From: Lepidodermella squamata
Taxonomy: Eukaryota > Gastrotricha
Reading direction: 5' to 3'
Assembly: GCA_047495785.1 (NCBI GenBank)
Contig: JBLDXI010000040.1
Coordinates: 62,001-126,000 of the forward strand
DNA length: 64,000 nt
Part shown: positions 45,707 through 57,575 of the stretch, piece by piece
Layout: every line of letters begins with the position of its first letter
How positions within the stretch are numbered: the stretch's first letter is position 1
Notes under the pieces: generated by a model
Told to the model about the DNA's origin: nothing
The model's input: the letters and a program-made list of their open reading frames with translations, nothing else
The model's database searches: none
Program-made: the position numbers and the translations under genes

Positions 45707-47611
45707 GAATGATCTACAAGTGATCTACTTGGCTCAGTCCCGGTTATAATTCTCCTTTTGTCTTGACCATTTAGGCCAAATACGCTGACGTTTTTTGACC
45801 TGTCTCTGTCGGATGGTTGTTTCCGTGTTGTTGCATGCGGTTGTGGATTTTTATGATGCAAAAAGAAGCGCTATTTTACTCTTGATATTGATCTTGATAT
45901 TGATACGAATGTTAACAGGCTTGGTAAAAAAGTTTACATTGTGGGATGTTGATGCCGCTTTTAAGACCGATTGGCGAGGAGCCGAACGATATCAAAAACA
46001 AGTTGAAAGTCTCCAGGGTTGCTGAAATACAGGCTTCAACTTCAATTAACAAATGCTCATTTCGAAAAAAACGCGCTCAAAAATTCGAAAGATTTCATTG
46101 CATCAGTTCGCAACACAATTAATTGTAATCTTTTTTTCTTATTCGAGGTCGAAGTTGTCCAGGATAAGTTGAGGTATGGAATCTCGCTAGATATTCAAAC
46201 ATTTTGTTGGAATCAAGCTAGTGTCTCTCTGTGAACCTACAGGCACTTTGGCGACACGTTTGTTTTAAGGTGGATGGGGTCCACGAGATCTTAAAATAGA
46301 AGAATCAACAATCTTCAAGAAAATCTGGCTAAGCAAATTGTTAAATCCGCCAATCGCTTCTTTTCAAGCCGACACTCTATTTGGGATTTTCTAAAAAATA
46401 CGATAAATTCCCTGAACCCCACTTTTCACCTGTTGGCAGTCATATTGCACTTCTTGATAAAATTGGATGAGATTTATTGAGCGATGCGTGCAAATCGAGC
46501 TTACATCATTTACCCGTTTTTGAAGGAAGCTTTAGCTTTTCAATTTTTGCCAAATAAAATGAAGGTTTCAAAAGTACGGAAAAACGTTCAAGAAGAGAAA
46601 CTTTGCTTTTTAGGAAAATGTACGAAATAAATATGGAAAAATCGGCTTCGGCCAATTTCAGAAGTGGAGAGAAGCCTAGAATAATAGAATTGGATCTTCT
46701 ATTCTCAGTTCCAGCTCCATTCAACAGAATACTGTCCTCAGACACACTTTCGCTAATTTGCTTATTTATTACAGTTGATTTAGGCAGTAAAGAGGCCCAT
46801 AATTGTTTCTCTCACCATTAATAAAACTTTAATATTCATTGTTTTTCCTGGCGGAAGGGGTTTATAATGCCGTTTCTTTCGGTGAGTGACGACGCCCATC
46901 GCAATGCACCGTTTTGTGTCTTGCTATCCTGATAACATAGGTTTGGAAGCGACAGGATTTAGCGGCAGATAAGAGAAACGGCACCCCCAAAGATGCTCGA
47001 AAGAGTTGGTGTCCTAAGTGAAACATATACCTATCAAGCAAGATATATTACAAGTTTCCTTTTCTTACTTAGGCCATTTACTATTGCAGGGCGAAGGGCG
47101 ACTAAAACGACCCTTTCTTAATTGCGTCACGGCCAAGAAAATCTGTCAAATAAATTTTCTAGTCGCAAACTAAAACAAAATATATTGCACTGAGTAAGCC
47201 TAAGATGAGCGCATTTCTGTCATTTTTGCTTTTTTCAACTCAATTTCGAGCTGAAATGGAGATTTCGCTTTACAAGTCTAAGTCAAAGTTCGCAAAATAC
47301 TCCTCAGAATAACCGGAAGAATTACGAAAGATGAATTATTAGTTCTCACTTTTCAGCCCTTGTTTTCTATTTCGCAAGGATAACAAAACCGTCTTATCCG
47401 CCTGATGACAAGCGACAAATTGTTTCTAGAAACATTCATTTGAAAATCATATTTGAATCAAAACCTTAGCCCGCGTTAGCTTCTTATCATCGTAAATCGT
47501 AACTACAACCGCAAGAAACATTGCTATTTATATTGTCTACCTACAATCACTTACATAAAACTAGCATTATCGCGCCTCTTCTTTTTGAGAAATTGTTCTA
47601 GCTGCTTGGAG
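45707..47611. other. Intergenic region between receptor copy 3 and ankyrin unit 1
   Basis: Up to about 46450 it keeps weak homology with the 3' flanks of the other receptor copies. About 46700-47600 resembles 52540-53220 upstream of unit 2 (GTTCCAGCTCC, TTTATAATGCCGTT, GAGTGACGA blocks) and so contains the conserved 5' region of the kinase-ankyrin family. No other gene is supported. Confidence 0.5.
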
Positions 47612-50285
47612 ATGGCATCGCCCTACTCGTTCCAATCAATAGCCGACTTCACGGACGTTAAGCCTTTGTTACGTAGCGAGAAACTCCTCAGAAACGCATA
47701 TTCATGCAGACGCAGTGAGCGCTATCCTTATGACTTCGTCATTAAAAAAGCTAATCTGACCAAGCTGCAGAAGGAATTCGACCAAGACTTTGAAACAATT
47801 AGCCGACTTCTTCGCGAAAAAGTAAGGAATCGATCCATTTTCGTAATAGCCATTGAGAACATTTGAAATGAAAATCAGAAATCCTGTTTTGCTGATTATT
47901 GGATGTCATAACGTCTTTTTATCTTGTTTTCAGAATTTGAAAATGCTAACAATTAGCCACCCAAACATTGTCCGAATATTTGGAACGTTCGAAGGTTCGT
48001 ATGTAATGCTCTCACGTAAAATTAATCCTTAAAATTTAATTCAGAAAAATATCCGGGTAGTGACGTTGCTTGTTTTAACCACCTGGTGATGGAGTTTTGC
48101 AGAGGCGGAAGTTTCGAAACTCTGATCAAAGCTGAGGGTGAACCGATTCGCGAATTTATGCTTCGAATTTGGTCTCGCCAGCTCGTCTCGGCTTTGGATT
48201 ATCTACACAAGCAAGACATTGTCCATGGCAACATTAAGCCAAGCAATATCCTACTATCGAAGAATCAAGGCAGGGTGAAACTGGCGGAGATAGGGATAGT
48301 AGAAACCCTTGACACGTAAAGCCATCATATTTAAGACTTTGCATGTATTTTAGCCGTAATTTTCAGAAAATCAAAAGCGATATCTCTGTTGCAAGGAATG
48401 CTCGGCTATTTGCCTCCTGAAGTATGGAACGGAAATGGCAGTAGACCTTTGTCTCGTGCCAGTGATGTCTGGTCGCTGGGTGTTACGCTATACGAACTCG
48501 CGAACTACAAAAGACCGGTTTGACAATGATTTAACGTTGAAATTTGAGCCTAATTTATTTTACATAGTTCGAACCAATGCACACTATCCAGACGTAAGTC
48601 AGATTAACTACTTCACATATTTCCATACGTGCAGTGTGCGGAGGAGGGGTAGGGGAACGGGGGTTACAGTATCCCCATAGTGGGGGCCCATCTCTAGAGG
48701 TCCGGAGGCCCATCTAAAACCAAAAACCACGAGCTTTGTCAGATGAAGTCGAGGCTGAAAATATCCATGCGTAACCCCCACCTCCGCTGCTCACAGGTCG
48801 CAGGATTCAATCCGAAACTACTCAATCTCGATTATTATGCTTTGTTTAGAGAAGAAGCTCAAGAGTTCGAAGAGTCGCGTGGTTATTCAAAATATATCCG
48901 GGACTTTGTAATGACCATGCTCACGAGAAACGCAGAGGTTCGACCGAGCACTGATCAGCTCGTAAAAAATAGCACTCTACTGAACGCATCAGAAAATATG
49001 GAGGTGAGATTTTTAGCCAGAGATCAGCGTGAGTTTGGTTTCCTCCTCTGTTTTTCAGGCGGACTTGCCGCGGACAACCGCAACGCCACAGCCAGATTCA
49101 AAGGCTGTTGAGGTATTGAATTTTAGGGAAGGTCGATGAGTTTATTGTGATTATATTTGTCAGGAGTTATTTGGCTGCGTTGATAACAACGATAAGTTGA
49201 TATTAAGAAAGCTATTGGAGGATGAAAAGCTCGGTCTCAGCTCTAACTGCAAAGACACAGATGGGTGTCCTTTGCTGAGTATTGCTGCTATGAAGGGCTA
49301 CAATGACATTGTGGAGATCCTTCTCGAGCAATTCAACGCCAATGTAGAGGCTACAGATACAGATGACGATACACCTTTGCACAAGGCCGCTGTTTATGGC
49401 TACGTCGATGTTGTGAAAACACTGGCTGGCGAGTTCAACGCTAATGTCGAGGCTACAGATACAGAGGGCGATACACCTTTGCACGACGCAGCCCGGAGAG
49501 GCAAAGTCGAAGCGGTGAAGACACTGGCTGGCGAGTTCAACGCCAATGTCGAGGCTACCAATAAAGATGGCGAGACACCATTGCACATTGCTGCTTCGAA
49601 TGGCCACTTCGAGATCGTGAAGACACTGGCTGGCGAGTTCAACGCTAATGTCGAGGCTCCAGATACAGAGGGGGATACACCTTTGCACATCGCAGCCTGG
49701 AATGGCCGAGTCGAAGCGGTGAAGTCACTGGCTGGCGAGTTCAACGCCAATGTCGAGGCTACCAATAAATGTGGCTGGACACCTTTGCACAGGGCCGCTT
49801 TTTGGGGCTGCGTCGAGGTGGTGAAGACACTGGCCGGCCAGTTCAACGCCAATTTCGAGGCTACAGATGAATATGGCGATACACCTTTGCACATTGCTGC
49901 TTCGAATGGCCACTTCGAGATCGTGAAGACAATGGCTGGCGAGTTCAACGCTAATGTCGAGGCTACAGATACAGAGGGCGATACACCTTTGCACGACGCA
50001 GCCCGGAGAGGCAAAGTCGAAGCGGTGAAGACACTGGCTGGCGAGTTCAACGCCAATGTCGAGGCTACCAATAAAAGAGGCTGGACACCATTAATGTGCG
50101 CAGTAAAACGCGGCAATCACGCAGTAGTCGATACACTGATCAATGAATTTCGAGCAAATGTCAACACGACCTGCAATGAAGGAAGAACTGCTCTGTATTA
50201 CGCTAATAACTCCCACTTCTTGGTTTTTACAGCCGAGAACAAGCGTAAAACAATTGAAATTCTGATGAAAGCGAATGCTAGATAA
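47612..50285 (+). CDS. Pseudokinase-ankyrin protein, unit 1, about 727 aa
   Basis: The exons are 47612-47821, 47934-47994, 48045-48315, 48367-48517, 48568-48593, a poorly supported 48635-48662, 48743-49003, 49059-49112 and 49164-50285. Kinase landmarks are VIKKAN (beta-3 Lys), SHPNIVRIFGTFE, VMEFCRGGSF, HGNIKPSNILL where active kinases have HRD, EIG in place of DFG, SDVWSLGVTLYELAN and MLTRNAEVRPS. The Gly-rich loop is absent. Loss of the catalytic Asp and the DFG Asp predicts no phosphotransfer. The last exon encodes about nine ankyrin repeats of 34 residues (GDTPLHDAA, VVKTLAGEFNANVEAT). No signal peptide or membrane span, so probably an intracellular scaffold or sensor. Confidence 0.8.
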
Positions 50286-50378
50286 CTGTGCATAAGGAAA
50301 TGTCAAGAGCAAGAAAAAATAGCCTGGCTGAGCATTTGAGACACGCAACGCTGGGTTTTTGAACAAATGGTATTGATA

Positions 50379-51332
50379 CTAGGGCCGAGTTAGCCCTTCG
50401 ATGATCTGCTTTCTCACATCTCTGATGGAAATATCCATTGTACCCGGCGTTTTTCGCAAAAGACACCATGTGTTGACCACAGCGCTGTTCAGCGGCAGTT
50501 CTACGGCAACTTTGAATTCCCACCGTCGCGCAGTGCTCCGAGTACGGGGGGCAAGGCGGGTAAACAAACCCCCCTGACGTTTGAAAATTTCTGAAAAACG
50601 TAAGGGCCCCCCGTTGATTTGCTAATTTTGGGCTCAAAATGGCTCTATTTACCCCCCTCAGAGCTGGACCTAGTCGGATCACTGCCGTCGCGACTTCCGC
50701 AATGCCGGGTGGTAAGAAGCCATCTGGTCTTGTTTATCGATGCCGCATTTGCAGAGATTGTAGTCAATCAACGCTTTTGGAAGTAATCTGGGATGCCCTG
50801 TACGCTTCGAATGGTCCAAGGATTTTTTATTTTGGTGGAAGTTTGAGAGAAGCATGACTTCCCGTCGATCGAAGAACCGAAAAATCATCAAAGTTCCGAG
50901 ATCATCGGTCGCAGCAGCCAGATTGCCACGTTCGAGGCGTCGCTGCAAGAGTTCCTGAGGGTTGCCGTTTCTGTTCTTACGCAAGGTCCCAATAAAATGT
51001 GTGCTTCGTTTTCATAGCTTTCGAGAAAGCAAATAGGACGTAAAATAGTTGTCAGTGAATAAGATATGACCTCGGTGGAGGTGGTGACGCATAAGGCGCA
51101 TGCAAAGCCTGGCTGCAGGGGCGTATCCAGGCGGTTGTTTTGGTTGTAAAACAACTACCAAAATGAATTCTGAAAAACCCCTCTCAACAAGAACTTCCCA
51201 ATTTTCGATCATTTGGCTGATCATTCCTTCTCCAGATGCGGTTTTAAGGTTCAAATTAAGCAAAAATAAATGACCGACAATAAGTGAAAAGTGGGGTTTG
51301 GCGAATTTTCTGAATTTTCCAGCAAATCGCAA
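50379..51332 (-). pseudogene. PiggyBac transposase relic
   Basis: On the minus strand, segments in three frames match the order of a piggyBac transposase: GHILFTDNYFTS (about 51070-51020), NGNPQELLQRRLERG, LSNFHQN, DYNLCKCGIDKQDQ (about 50740-50710), a tryptophan-bearing VAVELPLNSAVVNTW, and DVRKQIIEGL near the end (about 50400). Frameshifts and stops separate the segments, and the N-terminal half is missing. Dead element lying between unit 1 and the next ankyrin relic. Confidence 0.78.
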
Positions 51333-52175
51333 AGAGTGTTTTCACTCGAATTAGGACCATTCTTGGATTCCAAGGTTTTCTGACTCAGTTTTTCTTGAGG
51401 ATTTGAAATTTTCAAATGTCAGACCTCTACGAGGCTCCCATCCGCCTTAAAATACGGAAAACCTCAGAGCAGCTCTGAAAAGTGTTATTGATTCACGTTG
51501 TCGTAGAGACACTATCTTGATCCAAACACAATTTTTGAATATACAGCGAGATTCCTCACCTCAGATTACCCTTAGACCTTAGAAATGTCAACTGTGCATA
51601 AGAAACTAAAATCAGAATTTATTGCGTGGGGAATTTTGAAATGATGCAATAAAAAACTAAATTTTTAAGCTCGTATTTCACTCGTATACTTTGAAGCCCA
51701 TTTTCTCAGCAACCCTGATGAATATCAACCGCTTTCTTATACCGTTCGACTCCTCGTTAATAGATCTTGAGAGTGGCATCAAAATCTCACTATGTCAAAA
51801 ATTTCGCCAAACCCCACTTTTCACTTATTTTCGGTCAAATGCAAAATCCAAATTTTTCAAGCATCTGTATGAAACCATACTTAGCGTTTCATGGTTGGTT
51901 TCACAGCCCAGCTATAACCTGCAATGGCTACTTCTGGGAAACATAAATCGCGGGGCACAGGGTTGTAAATATTTCAGTAAATATTGCGTATGAACGGCGA
52001 TTTTCTCGGTATAAAAGGTTATAAGAGCTTCCTTTCGGAGCAATTTTAGGCTATTTCCAGCTCACATTGCTCTTGTGATTGGCATGAGTGATTCAGCCCT
52101 TGAAAATACCCTCGGGCTACGCTTCGATACGCCCTCGGGCATTTTCAGCGGGCCGAAATCTCGTATCTGCCCTCA
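51333..52175. other. Gene-free stretch with dispersed repeats
   Basis: About 51300-51480 resembles, in reverse, sequence near 46250-46440, and 51705-51830 resembles 5085-5200. No coding region is supported. Confidence 0.45.
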
Positions 52176-52291
52176 ACACCGTTAAGGATTCCTTAACTCT
52201 GTACTACGCTAAAAACAGCTTCTGCTATGTTACAGCCGAGAACAAGCAGAAAACAATTGACATCCTGAAAAGAGCGAATAACGCTAGATAA
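52176..52291 (+). pseudogene. Ankyrin-gene 3' end relic
   Basis: The last 30 or so codons of the family (LTLYYAKNSFCYVTAENKQK followed by TIDILKRANNAR and stop) are present without the preceding repeats. It marks a fifth, almost deleted unit or the displaced end of one, between units 1 and 2. Confidence 0.75.
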
Positions 52292-53226
52292 CTATATAGA
52301 CTGCTCTCGTCAAACAATTACCAAAATGCTTTCAATTCGATTCTCTGTTTTGATGAATAAAATGAAACGTGCCTAAAAGGATTCTCGCAAAACCGTCTTT
52401 TGAATCTGTTCAAGCGTCGTTTTAAAGCGGTGCGAAGTTCCTACTAACGGCCCGAAGTGACGGTTCTATTGGCGACGAGCAAGTAACTGTGCAATAGAAG
52501 CCAGCTCTCTCAGTGAAACTCCCTGCGATTCCACTGTTCCAGCTCCTTTCATCAGGATAAGGTCCTCGAACACACTCTCGCTTATTCGCATATTTGTCAA
52601 ATTTGATTTAGGCATTAAAAAGTAAAAAGACCCGAACTTTTTGTTCCTACCGTTAATGAAACTTTATTTTTATCGCGGGCAGAAGGGGATTTATAATGCC
52701 GTTCCTTTCGCCGAGTGACGAAGACCAACGCATTGTACCGTTATCCAATGTTATTTTGATAACATAAGGTTGGACAGCGACAGAATTTAGTGGCAGACAG
52801 GAGAAACGATAAGAATCTTTTCTAGCTTATGCAACATAAATTGCACTCCTGGCTTAGTCATTTTTAGAATAACACATGTTCTGAGCCTAAGATAAGTGCA
52901 TTGCTATCATTTTAGCTTTTTCAACTCCTCAGAATTACCGGAGGAGGAGGCGGGTTTCAGCCTTGGAAATTACAGAAGATAAATGGAATAATTCTAACTT
53001 TCCCCATTGATCTTTTCGTTAGATGAATAATAAACACGTCATAGATGGGTAATCGTCTTATGACGAGCGACAGATTTCCGTATCAGTGACGCATGTTGGA
53101 AAGCAGCCTTCCCCCGCACTACCTTCTCATTACCATAATTTTCAGGGAGAAACATTGGCTACCTACTAACCTTTATACATATAGAACCGTCTTCATTTTT
53201 TTAGAAATTGTTTTAGCTGCTTGGAG
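52292..53226. other. 5' region of unit 2
   Basis: Homologous to the sequences upstream of units 1, 3 and 4 (GGGTAATCGTCTTATGACGAGCGAC, TTTATACATATAGAACCG). Probably promoter and leader. A candidate acceptor TTTTTTTAG lies about 25 bp before the ATG. No other gene. Confidence 0.5.
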
Positions 53227-55485
53227 ATGACATCGCCCTACTCGTTTCAATCAATAGCCGAGTTCACGGAAGTTCAACCTTTGCTAGGTAGTGAGAAACT
53301 CCTCAGAGACGCGTATTTATACAGACGCGATGGGTGTTACCCTTTCGATTTCGTAATTAAAAAAGCTAATCTGAGCAAGCTGCAGGCGAAATTCAAGGAA
53401 GACTTTGAAACAATTACCCGACTTCTTCGCGAAAAAGTAAGGAATCTATCCATTCTTGCAATCAGTGAGAACATTGTAAATGGTATTCAGAAATCCAGTG
53501 TTGCTGATAACTAGATGTTATGAATCATTTTATCTTCTTTCCAGCATTTGAAAATGGTAAAAATTAGCCACCCAAACATTGTCCGAGTATTTGGAACGTT
53601 CGAAGGTTCGTATGTAATGCTGTCACGTAAAATTAATCCTTAACATTTAATTTAGAAAAATATCCGGGTAGTTACGTTGCTTGTTTTAACCACTTGGTAA
53701 TGGAGTTTTGCGAGGGCGGAAGTTTCGAAACTCTGATCAAAGCTAAGGGTGAGCCGATTCGCGAAGTTAGGCTTCATAGTTGGTCTCGCCAGCTTGTCTC
53801 GGCTTTGGATTATCTACACAAGCAAGACATTGTCCATGGCAACATTAGGCCGAGCAACATCCTACTATCGAAGAATCAAGGCACCGTGAAATTGGCAGAG
53901 TTAGGAATAATCGAAACCTTTGACACGTAAAGCAATCATGTTTAAGAATTTACTAATATTTTGGCCATAATTTTTCAGAAAATCAAAAACGATATCTCTA
54001 TTGCAAGGAATGCGCGCATATTTTCCTCCTGAAGTTTGGAACGGTGCGCCTTTGTCACGCGCTAGTGATGTCTGGTCGCTTGGTGTTACTCTGTACGAAC
54101 TCACGAACTACAAAATACCAGTTTGACAATCAGTTAACGTTGAAATTCAAGACTAATTTATTTATTTAGTTCGACCCGATGCACACAATCTTGACGTAAG
54201 TCGGATCAACTATCATATATTTTCTAAGGCAATGTGCGGAGAAGGGCTAGGGGTACGGGGGTACAGCATCCCCACGGCGGGGGCCCTCGAGAGGTACAGG
54301 GTCCAGGCGTGAAAACCTTAAAAACTATGAGGGAGGCCCTTCTGTCAGGTAAATTCGAGGCTGAAATTGTCCAACAGTAACCTTCACTTCGGGGATCCGA
54401 CTTTATCCACTGCTCACAGGATTCAATCTAAAACCACTGAATCTCGCTTTGCTTAGACATGAAGCTCAAGAGTTCGACGAGTCGCGTGGTTATTCAAAGC
54501 ATATTCGGGATTTTGTAATGGCCATGCTCACGAGAAACGCTGAGGTTCGGCCGATCACTGATCAGCTTGTAAACGATACCTTTCTACTGAACGCACCAGA
54601 GGATGTCGAGGTGAGATTTTTAGCCAGATGCTAAAGATCAGCGTGAGTTTGGTTTCTTCCGTTTTTCAGGCGGACTTGTCCTCGACCACAACGCCGCAAC
54701 CAGATGCAAAGGCTGTTGAGGTATTGTGATTTAGGTAACGTCGATGAGTTTATTGTGATTATGTTTATCAGGAGTTATTTAAATGCGTGCGGAACAACGA
54801 CAAGTTGAAATTAGTGGAGCTACTGGAGGATAAGAAGCTGGGTCTTAGCTCCAGCTGCAGAGACACAGATGGGTGTCCTTTGCTATGTACTGCTGTTCGC
54901 TCAGGCTACAATGACATTATGTGGATCCTTCTCGAGCAATTAAGCGCCAAAGTCGAGACTAAAGATAAATATGGCGATACACCTTTGCACGACGCAGCCT
55001 GGAAGGGCGATGTCGAAATGGTGAAGACACTGGCCGGCCAGTTCAACGCTAATGTTGAGGCTACCAATAACTGGGGCCGGACACCTTTGCACAAGGCCGC
55101 TTACTACGGCAACGCCGAGATGGTGAAGACGCTGGCTGGCCAGTTCATCGCCAATGTTGAGGTTAATGATAAAGGTGGCGATACACCTTTGCACGACGCA
55201 GCCTGGAATGGCCACGTCAATGTGGTGAAGACACTGGCTGGCCAGTTTAACGCCAATGTCGAGGCTGCCAATAATAAAGGCCACACACCGTTAATCGTCG
55301 CAGCGAATCGCGGCGAACACGCCGTAGTCGATACGCTGATAAATTTATTTCGAGCAAATGTTAACGCGGCCTGCAATGAAGGAAAAACGGCTCTGTATTA
55401 CGCTAAAAACTGCTTCTGGTATGTTACAGCCGAGAACAAGCAGAAAACAATTGACATCCTGATAAAAGCGAATGACGCTAGATAA
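53227..55485 (+). pseudogene. Pseudokinase-ankyrin unit 2, disrupted between kinase and C-lobe exons
   Basis: The N-terminal exons 53227-53436, 53545-53605, 53656-53926, 53979-54120 and 54170-54195 are well formed, with HGNIRPSNILL and ELG motifs. The next small exon reads into TAG. The exon equivalent to 58698-58970 has lost its ATG-AAT start context (CAGGTAAATTCG) and is out of frame near 54420, and nine bases encoding an aromatic stretch are gone. The 3' exons (about 54669-54720 and 54772-55485, six ankyrin units) are intact and nearly identical to unit 3. Transcripts might yield a short kinase-like protein or an ankyrin protein, but not the full chain. Confidence 0.65.
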
Positions 55486-56049
55486 CTATATAGCTTTCAC
55501 TACGAGTACTATGTAACGGGATCGGGATCATTTTATTGGAATTGCCGGGATTGCTTATTAAATTTTCGAAATGTTTAGAATTGTTTCAGTTCTTTATCGT
55601 TAATTTGCTGCCAGCTCAGCGCAGTTATCGAGTTTGGTTTCGTATGATTTTACCCGAGTGATAAGTATTGGAAGGCAGGCAATTTATTTTTTCAAACAGC
55701 TGACAGTATAATATCGAGTAAGGTCAGGGCCATAGGGATAGAAAATTATGAAATCCTGCAAATATGCCTTGATTGTTTTTGTTTCTAAACTTTCTGGATA
55801 GTCTTCGATTTCGGCTTAGTCGTAAAGCCAACGTTTTTTCAAGGATTTGTCTGTCAACGCCAAAATTTGAACTTGGCGTCTCGTGAAACAGCTGCCACGA
55901 TGAACGTGACAATTCTTCAATTGTTTCAATTCGATTCAGTCTTGATGAATAATTCAGTCATTCAGTCTTCTTATCGTGAATGAAGAGGCAAAACAAAAGA
56001 CTTTTTACTTGCCACCTCTAACTTTGAAACAAACGTAAACAAGCTTAAA
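55486..56049. repeat. Intergenic block repeated after unit 3
   Basis: About 55490-56045 is nearly identical to 59839-60310, showing that units 2 and 3 were duplicated together with their 3' flanks. No gene. Confidence 0.7.
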
Positions 56050-56500
56050 TCCGAGTTATTCAACGTCGCTAACGATATGTAACGTAGCGGGTGGGAAATG
56101 CGCCATCCTGACCCGGGCAGATTCGGGCCTGGGGTCCTGGCTAATCGGTGGAAAAATGACATGTCCCGAAAGCAGCGGCGTAGCGCTTGATCGATGTGGG
56201 TCTGCCACGTTAGTCGCCGGATCAAAGTGAATGCCCAGGACACGGATGGAGGTGACCGCCGGATCCGGGGACCACGATTCAGTTAACGGATAGGTTGAGT
56301 TGGGTAGGCACAGGGCCGAATGCCATGTCTTCGCATTTGCTTGCATTGAATTTTTGGTGCCAGTCGCGGGCCCCGGCAAAGATTCAGTTTATTTCAGGTT
56401 GGGCTGCTTCTTGGGCGGTTTTGAAATTCATACAGGTGGCACTGACGGTTTGGTCATCGGCGTATGCCTCAGTGATGCTGTTGGGCGATGGCCGGTCGAA
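56050..56500 (-). pseudogene. LINE reverse transcriptase fragment with YADD box
   Basis: On the minus strand, AYADDQTV (TAC GCC GAT GAC at 56464-56453) is the catalytic box of a reverse transcriptase. It is followed by WHQKFNASKC, VLGIHFDP, and, in a shifted frame, TWQTHIDQALRRC and FHRLARTPGPNL, the usual post-catalytic motifs of LINE elements. Frameshifts inactivate it. A second copy lies at 60360-61140. Confidence 0.78.
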
Positions 56501-56945
56501 TTTTGTCGGTCGAAGACGCGCCGAGAAACCAGCCATTGTCGCCTCTAACGTTGCTATGGCTAGTCGCTGAATTTCTGTTGCTGCTCAAAACCGCGATTCC
56601 GGAGGAAAAACCGGATTTGCATCGCGACAGCTGCCGGCAAGAGATTTCGACGACCTCATTTTTCGTCTCATTTTGTCATAATATCTTTGTTTTTGCACGT
56701 GAAATTGCTTTTAGGTAAAATAGAGATTTTCGTTGTTTTTGTCGAGACTTTCCTAAGATTCTCGAGGAATGCTTTTTCTGGGGGTTTCTTGGCCGATTCC
56801 AAGTGAAATGCTGCCAAAATTCTTGGTTGTCATAGAGAAATTCATTGTAGCCATAGAGAAATTCAATTTCCCAATGGCAAAATTTACCATACTCCCTTAT
56901 TCCCATCTATTCGCAGCTCTTATTCTCAACCGAACATGATAGCGT
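56490..56945. repeat. Dispersed repeat R1, copy 1
   Basis: A block containing GCTATGGCTAGTCGCTGAATTT, CGGAGGAAAAACCGGAT and TTTTGCACGTGAAATTGCTTT recurs at 61160-61600 (same strand), 62740-63180 (inverted) and in part at 63700-64000 (inverted). Its open frames are poorly conserved, so it is treated as a non-coding repeat, perhaps the 5' part of the adjacent LINE. Confidence 0.65.
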
Positions 56946-57015
56946 AGTGGTTAGCAGTGATCTCAGAAGATCCATAGTTCGAGCCCGCCTCCATTGGGCT
57001 AGTTTCTTTATTTTG
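56946..57015 (+). ncRNA. tRNA-like sequence
   Basis: An A box (TAGCGTAGTGGTTAGCA) and B box (AGTTCGAGCCC) are at tRNA spacing, with a GATCT/AGATC stem between. No acceptor stem closes well. A diverged copy lies at 61617-61685. Likely a tRNA-derived repeat or decayed tRNA. Confidence 0.5.
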
Positions 57016-57289
57016 TACTTTTTTTAAGATTAACGATGACGACGAAATAACGGAATCCCGAACTTGTTTCTATTAATAAGTTGGCCTCATATCCTGCATA
57101 TCCGGACTATAATGCAATAACAGATAACCGTCTTATGACAGATTTTCATACCAGTGGCGTATGAAAGAAGCCGTCGCCCACGCCAGCTTCTTATCATCGC
57201 AACGGCAAGAAACATTGCTGCTGATAATTTTTTATACGGTCTATCACTTAGATAGAACCGGCGCTTTTTCATTTTGAGAATGCATCTTT

Positions 57290-57340
57290 AGCTGATTGGA
57301 GACTACTTCGCCCTACTCGAAGATAAATGGAATACTTCTA
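57290..57340 (+). repeat. Relic of exon 1 start fused to a second upstream copy
   Basis: TTTAGCTGATTGGAGACTACTTCGCCCTACTCG corresponds to the start of exon 1 of the family (normally GGAGATGACTTC), with ATG replaced by ACT. After about nine codons the sequence switches to the promoter-type sequence found before unit 2. This is a recombination breakpoint just upstream of the true unit 3. Confidence 0.75.
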
Positions 57341-57575
57341 ACTTTCCACCTTGTTCTTCTCGTAAGATGAATAATAAACACCTCATAGATGGGTAATAGC
57401 AATCGCCTTATGACGAGCGACAAATTTCCGTATCAGTGACGAATGTTGGAGAGCAGCCTTCCCCCGCACTACCTTCTCATTACCATAATTTTCAGAGAGA
57501 AACATTGGCTGCCTACTAACACTTATACATATAGAACCGTCTTCATTTTTTTAGAAATGTTTTAGCTGCTTGGAG

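Noticed and set aside
49212-50116. Long minus-strand open frames opposite the ankyrin exon
   Set aside because: They mirror the 102-bp repeat of the ankyrin coding strand and are shadows.
50278-50682. A separate hypothetical gene on the minus strand
   Set aside because: It overlaps the piggyBac C-terminal relic in another frame.
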